Assembly: GCA_964652195.1 (NCBI GenBank)
Contig: CAZZBB010000072.1
Span: forward strand, 1 to 64,000
Source of the DNA: MSPOR6 sp964652195
GTDB taxonomy: Bacteria > Poribacteria > WGA-4E > WGA-3G
DNA length: 64,000 bases
Direction: 5' to 3'
The notes under the pieces: generated by a model
What the model saw: the letters and a program-made list of their open reading frames with translations, nothing else
The model's database searches: none
Told to the model about the DNA's origin: nothing
Program-made: the position numbers and the translations under genes
In this document: positions 55,642 through 64,000 of the stretch, piece after piece
How the letters are laid out: each line of letters begins with the position of its first letter
Position numbering within the stretch: the first letter of the stretch is position 1

Positions 55642-56127
55642 GTGAACATTGAAGAAATATATCAAGTCTTAAAAGATAAGTTTGGCGAAGCTGTCCTTGC
55701 ACTTGACACAGAACTTTCTGGCGATCACAATATTCATATCTCCCCAGCTGCAATTGCTGATGTATGTACATTCCTTGAAGAAACTGACACATTAGCATTT
55801 GATTCCCTGATGTGTCTAAGTGGCGTTGATTTGAGCGCTAAAGATGAGGAGTTTGCAGTTGTTTATCATCTATACTCTATGAATCACCGGCATAAGGTTG
55901 TACTAAAGACACCTTTACCCAAATCAAATCCACAATTACCCACTGTCTCACATATTTGGAAAACTGCAGATTGGCATGAAAGGGAAGCTTACGATTTATA
56001 TGGTATCCTATTTGAAGGACATACCGATCTCCGACGACTTCTTCTCCCTGATGATTGGGAAGGATACCCTTTACGAAAAGACTATCACGAACCCGATTTC
56101 TATCGTGGAATGCGTGTGCCATATTAA
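55642..56127 (+). CDS. NADH-quinone oxidoreductase subunit C
   Basis: GTG start at 55642 with AATGGAGTAG upstream. The 161-aa product has the 30-kDa-subunit features: LMCLSGVDL, VVYHLYSMNHRHKV, then the signature WHEREAYDLYGILFEGH and RRLLLPDDWEGYPLRKDY, ending soon after. It is a separate polypeptide here, not fused to NuoD. It sits in the quinone-reducing arm. Confidence 0.93.
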   Translation: MNIEEIYQVLKDKFGEAVLALDTELSGDHNIHISPAAIADVCTFLEETDTLAFDSLMCLSGVDLSAKDEEFAVVYHLYSMNHRHKVVLKTPLPKSNPQLPTVSHIWKTADWHEREAYDLYGILFEGHTDLRRLLLPDDWEGYPLRKDYHEPDFYRGMRVPY

Positions 56128-56201
56128 CTGTATTAAGTAAGGTATGTAATTTACAAAAGAAGTAAACACCTTGCGAATGCTGAAAACAATCACCAAAATT
56201 T

Positions 56202-57407
56202 ATGGAAAGTACACAATCAACAGAATCAAAAATCATTGAATTACAACCTTTCACTGATGAAATGATTGTAAATATGGGACCTCAACATCCAAGTACACAC
56301 GGTGTACTTCGTTTGGAATTGAGATTGGATGGTGAGGTTGTTCGTGAAGCAATTCCACATATCGGATATCTCCACCGCTGCTTCGAAAAACACTCTGAAA
56401 ATCTCTCATACCCCCAAATCATCCCTTTTACGGATCGCATGGATTATGTTGCTGCAATGAACCAAAATTGGGGATTTTGCCTTGCTGTAGAAAAACTTAT
56501 GGAGGCTGATGACGAAAAGGAATTCGCTGTACCAGAACGTGCAGAATATCTACGAGTATTAATATGTGAATTAAATCGTATAGCAAGTCATCTACTCTCC
56601 TTTGGAACTTACGGTATGGATATTGGAGCATTCACACCATTTCTCTATGCCTTCCGTGACCGAGAACGTCTTCTGCTTCTCTTTGAGAAAGTATGTGGGG
56701 CAAGACTAACATATAACTATATACGGATTGGTGGTGTATCAGAAATTATTACTATGGAACCGGGATCTATTGATGAACAAAACTTCTTAGATGAGATTGA
56801 AGAATTTCTCGATTACTTCGAACCTCAGATTGATGAGTATAATGACCTACTAACTTCCAATAGTATATTTGCTGAAAGAACTATGGGTGTCGCTGTCATG
56901 TCTCCTGAGATGGCACTAAGTTATGGAGCAACAGGACCTAATTTACGTGGTTCTGGTGTCGACTGGGATTTAAGAAGGGATGAACCATATTCAATATATG
57001 ATCGGTTTGAGTTTGATGTACCAGTTGCTGAGGATATACCGGAATTAGGTGCTGTCGTCGGGGATTGTTGGAGTCGATACAAAATACGGATGGATGAAAT
57101 GAAAGAATCCGTAAGTATATGTCGACAGATTTTAGCTGAAGGTTTACCTGATGGACCTGTCATGGCAGACCTGAAAGCTGTCCGTCCACCTAAAGGTGAG
57201 ATTTATTTCCGTAGTGAAGCACCGAGGGGAGAGTTGGGTTTCTATATTGTCAGTGATGGAACTCCTAAACCTGTCCGTGTCAAGGGACGATCCCCATGCT
57301 TCAGTGCCCTAAGTGCTCTGCAAGAATTAAGCCAAGGACTGATGGTGGCAGATATCATCGCAATTATTGGTAGTATTGATATTGTAATGGGAGAAGTAGA
57401 TAGATAG
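56202..57407 (+). CDS. NADH-quinone oxidoreductase subunit D
   Basis: NuoD (49-kDa subunit) forms the quinone pocket with NuoB. The 401-aa product has NMGPQHPSTHGVLRL near residue 26, HIGYLHRCFEK, ICELNRIASHLL, and RGSGVDWDLRRDEPY, and ends with IIGSIDIVMGEVDR, all typical. Length is normal. No strong ribosome-binding site precedes the ATG at 56202; the ATG at 56262 is too late to be likely because it trims conserved sequence. A 74-base gap separates it from nuoC. Confidence 0.94.
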   Translation: MESTQSTESKIIELQPFTDEMIVNMGPQHPSTHGVLRLELRLDGEVVREAIPHIGYLHRCFEKHSENLSYPQIIPFTDRMDYVAAMNQNWGFCLAVEKLMEADDEKEFAVPERAEYLRVLICELNRIASHLLSFGTYGMDIGAFTPFLYAFRDRERLLLLFEKVCGARLTYNYIRIGGVSEIITMEPGSIDEQNFLDEIEEFLDYFEPQIDEYNDLLTSNSIFAERTMGVAVMSPEMALSYGATGPNLRGSGVDWDLRRDEPYSIYDRFEFDVPVAEDIPELGAVVGDCWSRYKIRMDEMKESVSICRQILAEGLPDGPVMADLKAVRPPKGEIYFRSEAPRGELGFYIVSDGTPKPVRVKGRSPCFSALSALQELSQGLMVADIIAIIGSIDIVMGEVDR

Positions 57408-57496
57408 TTTTTCGGATTTTGATTTGTAAGGATGAATACTATTCTAACATAAGAGTATGCAATCGTTGTTTTTACGCATATGTATAAGGAAGTTTG

Positions 57497-58714
57497 ATGT
57501 CAGATATTTTACCAAGTAGTTTATTTATTCAGATTCAAGATGCATCTGGTAATTGGGCTTCAGATTTCGCTGAAAATGTAATCATTCCTAAAATTCCACA
57601 TCTACCCGTGGAATTAGGCACTGTACTTGTCATGTTAGCATGCGCGGGTTTATTCGTCGCCGTTGTCCCTTTACTTCCTTTAGTACTTGTTCTTGCAGAA
57701 AGAAAAGTTGCGGCTCGGTTCCAAAACCGAACAGGTCCCATGCGTGTTGGACCGTGGGGAACTCTTCAAACGCTTGCAGATGGTATTAAGCTTATCTTCA
57801 AAGAAGACTTTATTCCACCACAAGGGGACAAACTCCTTTTCCTTCTTGCTCCTTACGTCATATTTGCATGTTCTTTCGCAGTATTTGCAGCAATTCCATT
57901 TAGTCAAAATATCTTGGTGAGTGACTTTAATATCGGCATCTTTTATATTATGGCGATTTCATCTGTCATTGTAATGGGTGTGATTATGGCTGGATGGTCA
58001 TCGAATAGTAAATGGTCTCTATTAGGATCATTACGTTCAGCAGCCCAGATTGTCAGTTATGAAATTCCACTCGGTCTTTCTATTTTGACTGTCGTCATGT
58101 TGGTAGGCAGTTTAGGTATGAAAGATATCGTAACTTCTCAAGAGAACGGGTTTTTCAGTTGGTTAATTTTTCGATCTCCCTTTACGTTCATTGCATTCTT
58201 TATCTTTTTCATTTCATCCATAGCAGAAGTCAACCGAACACCATTTGATTTACCTGAAGCAGAATCTGAAATCGTTGCAGGATTCCACACTGAATATAGC
58301 GGGATGAGGTTTGCACTCTTTTTTATTGCTGAATATGCAAATATGTTTGCTGTCAGTGCAATTGCTGTTACACTTTTCTTGGGCGGGTATGAAGGGATTC
58401 TTCCCGGATACGACTTTATGGGTGGTTTTCCCGGTTTCGTAATAAAGACATTAGGTCTTGTTTTCTTAATGATGTGGTTGAGATGGACTCTACCACGACT
58501 TCGTGTTGACCAACTCATGAATCTTTGCTGGAAATATTTTATACCGATCTCTTTCTTCAACATCTTAGGTACAGGTATCTGGGGTTTAATTTTCGAAACG
58601 GATGATATATGGAGTATAGGAATTAGTTGCGCAATTGTCTATGTCGGTTTAATCAGTGCGTATGCATTAGCTGGAAGAGTTTTTTCTCGAAAACCAGCAC
58701 CACAAGCAAGTTAG
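57497..58714 (+). CDS. NADH-quinone oxidoreductase subunit H
   Basis: NuoH joins the membrane arm to the quinone site. The ATG at 57497 has ATAAGGAAG upstream; a TTG three bases earlier is less likely. The 405-aa product has about nine membrane segments and the landmarks ERKVAARFQNRTGP, GPWGTLQTLADGIKL, NRTPFDLPEAESEIVAGFHT, and RWTLPRLRVDQLMNLCWKY. It directly follows nuoD with no nuoE, F or G between. Confidence 0.95.
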   Translation: MSDILPSSLFIQIQDASGNWASDFAENVIIPKIPHLPVELGTVLVMLACAGLFVAVVPLLPLVLVLAERKVAARFQNRTGPMRVGPWGTLQTLADGIKLIFKEDFIPPQGDKLLFLLAPYVIFACSFAVFAAIPFSQNILVSDFNIGIFYIMAISSVIVMGVIMAGWSSNSKWSLLGSLRSAAQIVSYEIPLGLSILTVVMLVGSLGMKDIVTSQENGFFSWLIFRSPFTFIAFFIFFISSIAEVNRTPFDLPEAESEIVAGFHTEYSGMRFALFFIAEYANMFAVSAIAVTLFLGGYEGILPGYDFMGGFPGFVIKTLGLVFLMMWLRWTLPRLRVDQLMNLCWKYFIPISFFNILGTGIWGLIFETDDIWSIGISCAIVYVGLISAYALAGRVFSRKPAPQAS

Positions 58715-58749
58715 ATTAAACGAGATAGTCTACGCTGGAGACTACAATT

Positions 58750-59469
58750 ATGGACAAATACATTCGAAACATTTACAAAGGTATATACACTGTCCTTGTT
58801 GGAATGCGGATTACTATACGACAATTTTTTGAACCAAATGTTACACACCAATATCCTTATGAACATGATTTTGAAAAGAAGCAGAATGTGCGAGAGATTC
58901 CAAAAGGATATCGGGGACAACTCTATAACCGTATTGAGGATTGTATTGGATGTAAAAAGTGCGAGATGATCTGTCCTGTTGATTGTATCACCATTAAAGG
59001 TGATAAACTACCAAAAGGTGAACAACTTTGGGATAGCATGAATGTTGTACATCTAAAAGATGGTACAGAAATAATTGGAATATTAGAGGGTGATGACAAA
59101 AAGATTAATCTTGAAGGTTCATTAACTTTGACGAATACAACGTCACGCTTGGGACCACAAGAAGTTATAGACCGTCTTGAACCATCTGGTGATGAAAGTA
59201 GAACACAAACAATATCAGGGGATGAAGTGTCTCGTGTTGTTACACGTAACCCTGTCGTATTCTATCTTGAGCAGTTCGATATTGATATGTCTCTCTGTAT
59301 GTATTGTGGTCTCTGTACTGAAGTTTGTCCCACTGAATGTCTTGTCATGAAGGATTCACTTGAAGGAATTGAGTATTCAAAGTTTGACCGTACAGATCTG
59401 ATCTTCGAATTTGATAAGCAGGAAATGTACAATAAAGGTGACGATAGTAGCATAGAAGCTGCAGATTAA
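58750..59469 (+). CDS. NADH-quinone oxidoreductase subunit I with insertion between 4Fe-4S motifs
   Basis: NuoI carries two 4Fe-4S clusters (N6a and N6b). Both motifs are complete: C65/C68/C71 with C75 and C183/C186/C189 with C193, each of the CxxCxxCxxxCP form. The motifs are normally about 40 residues apart; here C75 to C183 is 108 residues. The extra about 70 residues (about 88-165: LKDGTEIIGILEGDDKKI, SGDESRTQTISGDEVSRVV) look like a small beta-rich, polar insertion. The N-terminal membrane-associating helix and the DRTDLIFEFDKQEMY tail are present. Confidence 0.9.
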   Translation: MDKYIRNIYKGIYTVLVGMRITIRQFFEPNVTHQYPYEHDFEKKQNVREIPKGYRGQLYNRIEDCIGCKKCEMICPVDCITIKGDKLPKGEQLWDSMNVVHLKDGTEIIGILEGDDKKINLEGSLTLTNTTSRLGPQEVIDRLEPSGDESRTQTISGDEVSRVVTRNPVVFYLEQFDIDMSLCMYCGLCTEVCPTECLVMKDSLEGIEYSKFDRTDLIFEFDKQEMYNKGDDSSIEAAD

Positions 59470-59506
59470 ATTCACGCCTAAGGTTACCATGTTGGATTAA
59501 TTATAG

Positions 59507-60025
59507 ATGGAAATAACACTGAAGACACTTATCTTCTATGGATTTGCACTTTTGACAATCGGATCTGCTTTTGCTGTAGTAACCGTCCGTAATATCGTCC
59601 ATGCTGCCTTTGCTTTGATGGTTACACTCTTTGGAGTCGCTGGTCTATATGTATTCCTTCAAGCAGATTTTCTTGCTGCAACACAAGTCATTGTATATGT
59701 GGGTGGTATTCTCGTACTCATACTTTTTGGTGTCATGATGACAAGTGGTAGATTACAAATGCGTATCCATATTGAACGCGGTCAACTCCTATTAGGCGGT
59801 GGTATTACAATCGCTTTACTAATGTTGCTATTGACAGTCATTGCTAATACACCCAGATGGAAAAACTTATCTGATGATGGTACTGAGTTTCCCCCGACGA
59901 CAAGTCGTATTGGTGAATTGATTTTAAATGAACAATTTCTGCTCCCATTCGAGATTGCCTCTGTATTGTTATTAGTCGCACTTATCGGTGCAGCCCTTAT
60001 TTCTCGTAAGGAGGTAAGGGATTGA
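59507..60025 (+). CDS. NADH-quinone oxidoreductase subunit J
   Basis: The 172-aa membrane protein has the five-helix NuoJ plan: IFYGFALLTIGSAFAVVTVRN, HAAFALMVTLFGVAGLYVFL, then DFLAATQVIVYVGGILVLILFGVMM, the conserved pi-bulge helix region, two more helices, and a short polar C-terminus (ALISRKEVRD). It follows nuoI by 37 bases. Confidence 0.92.
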   Translation: MEITLKTLIFYGFALLTIGSAFAVVTVRNIVHAAFALMVTLFGVAGLYVFLQADFLAATQVIVYVGGILVLILFGVMMTSGRLQMRIHIERGQLLLGGGITIALLMLLLTVIANTPRWKNLSDDGTEFPPTTSRIGELILNEQFLLPFEIASVLLLVALIGAALISRKEVRD

Positions 60026-60062
60026 TATTACCATAGTAATATTGGAATTTTAGAACTTATTT

Positions 60063-60371
60063 ATGACTTTACAACACTATTTAGTAATCAGTTCAATCTT
60101 GTTTTGTCTCGGTATTTTTGCTGTTTTGACACGACGTAATGCGATTAGTATTCTTATGGGTATTGAACTCATTCTCAATTCTTGCAATCTTAATTTCGTT
60201 GCTTTCTCACGTTTTGTCACACCACCTGAGAATATAGACGGTCAGATCATCGCAATATTTGGTATTGTCTTAGCTGCAGCTGAGGCAGCTGTTTTTCTGG
60301 CGATTATACTTGCTATCTATCGGGAATTTGGTAGTATCAGACCTGATGAAGTTGATACCTTAAAGGGGTAA
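60063..60371 (+). CDS. NADH-quinone oxidoreductase subunit K
   Basis: The 102-aa protein has three membrane helices with the conserved NuoK sequence RRNAISILMGIELILNSCN, including the Glu needed for proton transfer, and IFGIVLAAAEAAVFLAII with the second Glu. It is full length and closes the short J-K pair before nuoL. Confidence 0.95.
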   Translation: MTLQHYLVISSILFCLGIFAVLTRRNAISILMGIELILNSCNLNFVAFSRFVTPPENIDGQIIAIFGIVLAAAEAAVFLAIILAIYREFGSIRPDEVDTLKG

Positions 60372-60380
60372 TTATTCTAT

Positions 60381-62567
60381 ATGATTGTTCCATTAATTAG
60401 TATTATTTTACTTGCTCCTCTAACAGCATTTGCTATCTATGCTCTACTTGGTTTAGCAAAACAAGGGATACCAAGGCAAGATATTATATCTACAATTGCA
60501 ATGCTTGTTGCCTTCATCTGTTCTATTCTACTCCTCTGGCAAGTCGTTCCAGAACCAGAACCCCATACGATTGATTGGATCTCACTCGGTAGTATCACAT
60601 TTTCAATGGGATTCTACCTTGACAGTGTGACAGTCATAATGCTCATCGTTGTCACCTTGGTGAGTAGTCTTGTACACATCTTCTCAATTGGATATATGCA
60701 TGGTGATCCAAGGTATCCAAGATTCTTTGCATTCCTATCTCTATTCTCATTTTCCATGTTGTTCTTAGTGGTATCAGACAACCTACTCGGAATCTATATC
60801 GGTTGGGAACTTGTCGGTTTATGTTCCTACCTTCTCATAGGATTCTGGTTTGAAAAAGATTCAGCCGCAAATGCATGTAAGAAAGCATTCCTAACGACAC
60901 GTGTCGGTGATGTAGGCATGTTTGTTGGGATGATGATGTTATTTACAAGATTCAAGACATTATCACTTTATGATGGAACAAATGCAGGTATATTCACACT
61001 TGTAGAAGGATTGAGTGGTACAGGTGATATGGTATGGCTATCTATAGCCGGTATTCTCATTTTTTGTGGAGCAGTTGGTAAATCTGCACAAGTGCCATTA
61101 CACACATGGCTTCCCGATGCAATGGAAGGTCCAACACCAGTTAGTGCTTTGATTCATGCTGCCACTATGGTTGCAGCCGGGGTTTATCTTACAGCACGGA
61201 TGTTTCCTATTCTAACCACATCTTCATCACTTGTAATTGCCTATGTTGGTGGCATAACTGCAATTGTTGCGGCAACCATCGCAATCGTCCGTTTTGATAT
61301 AAAACGAGTCTTGGCTTATTCCACAGTAAGTCAATTGGGTTTTATGATGTTGGCAATTGGAGCGGGGAGTTACGTAGCGGGATTATTCCACTTGACAACA
61401 CATGCATTCTTTAAAGCATTACTATTCCTTGGATCAGGAAGTGTTATTCATGCTTTCCATGCAATGCATCATTCACATCATGACGAAGAACATGCACACG
61501 ATGACCACAGTTTAGTACACGAACACGGGTCTGAAATTCCTCCAGATCAAGATATGCGGAACATGGGTGGACTTCGTCGAAAGATGCCATTCACTTTTGC
61601 CACTATGCTTATTGCAACCCTATCAATATCGGGTGTGCCTTTTATATTTTCAGGCTTTTGGAGTAAAGATAAGATATTAGGCGGTGTACTTGAAAGAGCA
61701 ATGGAATGGAACTCTATACACCACTACATTCTATTTGGGGTTGCTCTCATTGCTGCAGGTATCACAGCATTTTATATGTTCCGTCTGATTTTCATGACAT
61801 TTTTCGGTGAACCTCGAAATCAAGAAATGCATGAGATGGCACACGAATCTCCATGGGTTATGATTGTACCGCTACTTGTGTTAGCAGCCTTGAGTTTTCC
61901 AGCAGTGAACCATCTCTGGTTCAATAAAGATTATGTGAAACCACCACCTCAACATCATATTCATGCACCAGAACATGCACAGGTATTACCTGATTCCAAA
62001 ACAGGTGACACGGAATTTAGTTTAGCTTTCTTAGGTGTATCAGAAGCGTTTGCAGCAGAAGGAGAAGAGAATGGACATGCTACTGATGCTCACCACGCAC
62101 ACAGTCCGGCACATTCAATTGCAATGGTCCTTTCAATCATTGTTGCGGGTTTAGGTATACTTCTATCCTGGTTGTTCTACCATAAACGAAGATTTTCTGC
62201 TGAGGCTGTGTCAACGACATTTCGTCCTGTATACAACTTATTTTGGAATAAGTATTATTTTGATGAATTCTACGATGGCGTGTTAGTCGCACTAACAGTA
62301 TGGAAATCACGACTATTCGCACAATTTGATGGGTCTGTAGTTGATGGCATCGTCAATGGTGTTGGTACTGTAACCCGTGATGTATTCGCTGCATTTACTG
62401 GATTTTTTGATAGTAGTGTTGTAGATGGAATTGTCAATAGGATTGCAGAGGTTACTTGGGCAATTGGAGGAAGAATCCGTAGGATCCAAACAGGAGCAAT
62501 CCAAACATATCTTTTTGTCGTAATTGGTGGGATAGTGTTGATAATTCTCATTTTTAGAATATTATAA
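60381..62567 (+). CDS. NADH-quinone oxidoreductase subunit L
   Basis: NuoL is the distal antiporter-like proton pump with the long lateral helix. The 728-aa product has GWELVGLCSYLLIGFWF, GKSAQVPLHTWLPDAMEGPT, PVSALIHAATMVAAGVYL, RFDIKRVLAYSTVSQLGFMM and THAFFKALLFLGSGSVIHAF. After these comes a histidine-rich loop (HAMHHSHHDEEHAHDDH, about residues 360-378) and a second His-rich stretch near 560-580 (GHATDAHHAHSPAH). These and a C-terminal repeat-like section (SSVVDGIVN, SVVDGIVNGVG) make it longer than average. TAAAGGGG precedes the ATG. Confidence 0.95.
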   Translation: MIVPLISIILLAPLTAFAIYALLGLAKQGIPRQDIISTIAMLVAFICSILLLWQVVPEPEPHTIDWISLGSITFSMGFYLDSVTVIMLIVVTLVSSLVHIFSIGYMHGDPRYPRFFAFLSLFSFSMLFLVVSDNLLGIYIGWELVGLCSYLLIGFWFEKDSAANACKKAFLTTRVGDVGMFVGMMMLFTRFKTLSLYDGTNAGIFTLVEGLSGTGDMVWLSIAGILIFCGAVGKSAQVPLHTWLPDAMEGPTPVSALIHAATMVAAGVYLTARMFPILTTSSSLVIAYVGGITAIVAATIAIVRFDIKRVLAYSTVSQLGFMMLAIGAGSYVAGLFHLTTHAFFKALLFLGSGSVIHAFHAMHHSHHDEEHAHDDHSLVHEHGSEIPPDQDMRNMGGLRRKMPFTFATMLIATLSISGVPFIFSGFWSKDKILGGVLERAMEWNSIHHYILFGVALIAAGITAFYMFRLIFMTFFGEPRNQEMHEMAHESPWVMIVPLLVLAALSFPAVNHLWFNKDYVKPPPQHHIHAPEHAQVLPDSKTGDTEFSLAFLGVSEAFAAEGEENGHATDAHHAHSPAHSIAMVLSIIVAGLGILLSWLFYHKRRFSAEAVSTTFRPVYNLFWNKYYFDEFYDGVLVALTVWKSRLFAQFDGSVVDGIVNGVGTVTRDVFAAFTGFFDSSVVDGIVNRIAEVTWAIGGRIRRIQTGAIQTYLFVVIGGIVLIILIFRIL

Positions 62568-62708
62568 TTTTCGATATATGAAGCATTTGAGACTTATCTT
62601 ATTATATCACTCTAAAACTATATAGGTCTTTTAGCAGCGAGAGAAATTACTGAAACTAAAACAATAATTGCCATAAAGGTAAATTCAGCGAGGAAAGAAT
62701 ACTAAAAA

Positions 62709-64000
62709 ATGTTATTGTCGCTAATGATTTTTGTTCCATTGCTTGGGATGGTAGTTGTTTTGCTTCTACCACGCGAATCTGAGGAACTCATAAAACGGGT
62801 TACACTGCTGTTTACATTCATACCGCTCATTCTTGCAGTGTATCTATTTATAACATATGACCGTTCAACAGCATCATCCCAGTATATTGCCAACATTACA
62901 TGGATTGAGAAATTTAATATTAACTATCATGTCGGCATTGACGGATTGAGTGTTACTTTAATCCTTCTGACTGCTTTATTAGGGCCAATCTGTGTGATAG
63001 CGTCGTGGCGAAATATAGAAAAAGGTATTAAGGCTTATATGGCACTGTTCCTAATGTTAGAAACAGGTATGTTAGGTTTCTTCGCTGCGTTAGATCTCTT
63101 CCTATTCTACGTTTTCTTTGAACTAACACTATTACCGATGTACTTCCTAATCGGTGTATGGGGAGGTCCACGTCGTGAATATGCGGCAATAAAGTTCTTC
63201 CTTTACACACTATTCGGAAGTGTATTGATGTTAGTTGCCATGATTGCAGTCTATCTGACCAGTGGCGATCCGGGTTCACGTACATTTGATATTCCTACAC
63301 TAATTGCCTTAGCATCAACAGAAGGACATGCCCTCAATGATCTGAATTTCCAGATATGGGTTTTCCTTGGATTCTTTATCGGTTTTGCTGTAAAAGTCCC
63401 AATCTTCCCATTCCATACTTGGCTCCCCGATGCACACGTCGAGGCACCAACAGCAATAAGTGTTATTCTTGCTGGTGTTCTTCTCAAGATGGGTACATAC
63501 GGTCTCGTCCGGATAAATATGGCAATGTTCCCGTTAGGTTTGAATCGATTTACGAATGGTTCGGACTTCTGGGGTTATAGTCTTGCACTTCTCGGTTTTA
63601 TAAATATTGTATACGGTTCATTCTGTGCCTTGGCTCAAACGGACTTCAAAAAGTTGGTGGCATATTCCAGTATTGGACATATGGGATTTGTTATTTTAGG
63701 GTTGGCAGCTCGAAATGATACCGGGGTTTCTGGGGCAATCCTTCAGATGTTCAATCATGGGGTCATCAGTGCAATGTTATTCCTACTTGTGGGTGTACTT
63801 TATGATCGCGCACATCATCGTGAAATTAATGGTTTTGGTGGTATAGCAACTAAAATGCCAATCTACACCGGAATTACAACATTGGCTTTTATGGCTTCAT
63901 TAGGGTTACCCGGTTTAAGCGGGTTTGTTGGTGAAGCGCTCTCTCTGCTTGGAGCATTTGCTAAATATAAAACACTGACGATATTATCCACAATTGGTAT
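62709..64000 (+). CDS. NADH-quinone oxidoreductase subunit M, 3' end outside window
   Basis: The frame runs from the ATG at 62709 through the window edge (430 codons visible). It is an antiporter-like subunit: VGIDGLSVTLILLTALLGPI, FELTLLPMYFLIGVWGG, KVPIFPFHTWLPDAHVEAP and SVILAGVLLKMGTYGL are characteristic of NuoM. DFKKLVAYSSIGHMGFVILG and GLPGLSGFVGEALSLLGAF follow. The proton-channel Lys and Glu residues are present. A 141-base gap without a gene separates it from nuoL. Confidence 0.94.
   Translation, partial: MLLSLMIFVPLLGMVVVLLLPRESEELIKRVTLLFTFIPLILAVYLFITYDRSTASSQYIANITWIEKFNINYHVGIDGLSVTLILLTALLGPICVIASWRNIEKGIKAYMALFLMLETGMLGFFAALDLFLFYVFFELTLLPMYFLIGVWGGPRREYAAIKFFLYTLFGSVLMLVAMIAVYLTSGDPGSRTFDIPTLIALASTEGHALNDLNFQIWVFLGFFIGFAVKVPIFPFHTWLPDAHVEAPTAISVILAGVLLKMGTYGLVRINMAMFPLGLNRFTNGSDFWGYSLALLGFINIVYGSFCALAQTDFKKLVAYSSIGHMGFVILGLAARNDTGVSGAILQMFNHGVISAMLFLLVGVLYDRAHHREINGFGGIATKMPIYTGITTLAFMASLGLPGLSGFVGEALSLLGAFAKYKTLTILSTIG

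Overview
The window is AT-rich chromosomal DNA from a diderm (outer-membrane) bacterium. The gene content includes an LptD-like barrel protein with SurA-type chaperones, an eleven-subunit-type complex I operon, a phytanoyl-CoA dioxygenase, a SUMF1-sialidase fusion and a UxaA-type sugar-acid dehydratase. The intergenic gaps are long and full of short hairpin repeats. Together these look most like a Candidatus Poribacteria-type or related uncultivated lineage. That assignment is from general pattern recognition only; no rRNA or other phylogenetic marker was tested.

Layout. (1) 1-3710, minus strand: a type I-like restriction-modification operon. It has a nuclease-methylase fusion, a DUF4145 protein and an hsdS cut by an IS630-family element whose transposase C-terminus is at the very start of the window. 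(2) 3711-4922: a gene-poor, repeat-rich gap. (3) 4923-20140, plus strand: an envelope and DNA-repair block with a FnIII lipoprotein, two small envelope proteins, mfd, three parvulin-type foldases, and a 1309-aa LptD-like protein that itself carries parvulin domains. It ends with an SDR and a 2H phosphoesterase. (4) 20176-23444, minus: a double-length UxaA-like dehydratase and an O-methyltransferase. (5) 24116-26426, plus: ECF sigma factor, zinc-binding anti-sigma factor and an HtrA-like protein that has lost its catalytic histidine. (6) 26484-31422, minus: phospholipase D-like protein, PhyH dioxygenase, SUMF1-sialidase fusion and an acidic membrane protein.

(7) 31423-48695: a defense island. 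Its core, 33502-46056, reads as a single-strand DNA phosphorothioation system, SspB-SspC-SspD, paired with two effector modules: an SspE-type DUF262/DUF1524 nuclease and an SspFGH-like helicase/small protein/SMC-ATPase cassette. No cysteine desulfurase (SspA) is present. The island is bracketed by a diverged inverted repeat of about 340 bp, carries a 128-bp MITE-like element between sspD and sspE, and ends in two decaying genes, one with an in-frame stop and one with a stop plus a frameshift.

(8) 48696-52837: purD, a RelA/SpoT RIS-domain plus winged-helix protein, a VWA protein, an SDR and a small LarE C-terminus-like protein. (9) 52838-53545: repeats, including a third MITE copy. (10) 53546-54328, minus: a PHP-domain phosphoesterase. 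(11) 54579-end: nuoABCDHIJKLM, with nuoE, F and G absent from their usual place and nuoM running off the window.

The most interesting items are the combined SspBCD-SspE-SspFGH island between inverted repeats, the LptD with built-in parvulin domains next to three SurA-like proteins, the histidine-less HtrA in a sigma/anti-sigma operon, and the NuoI with an insertion between its two iron-sulfur motifs.
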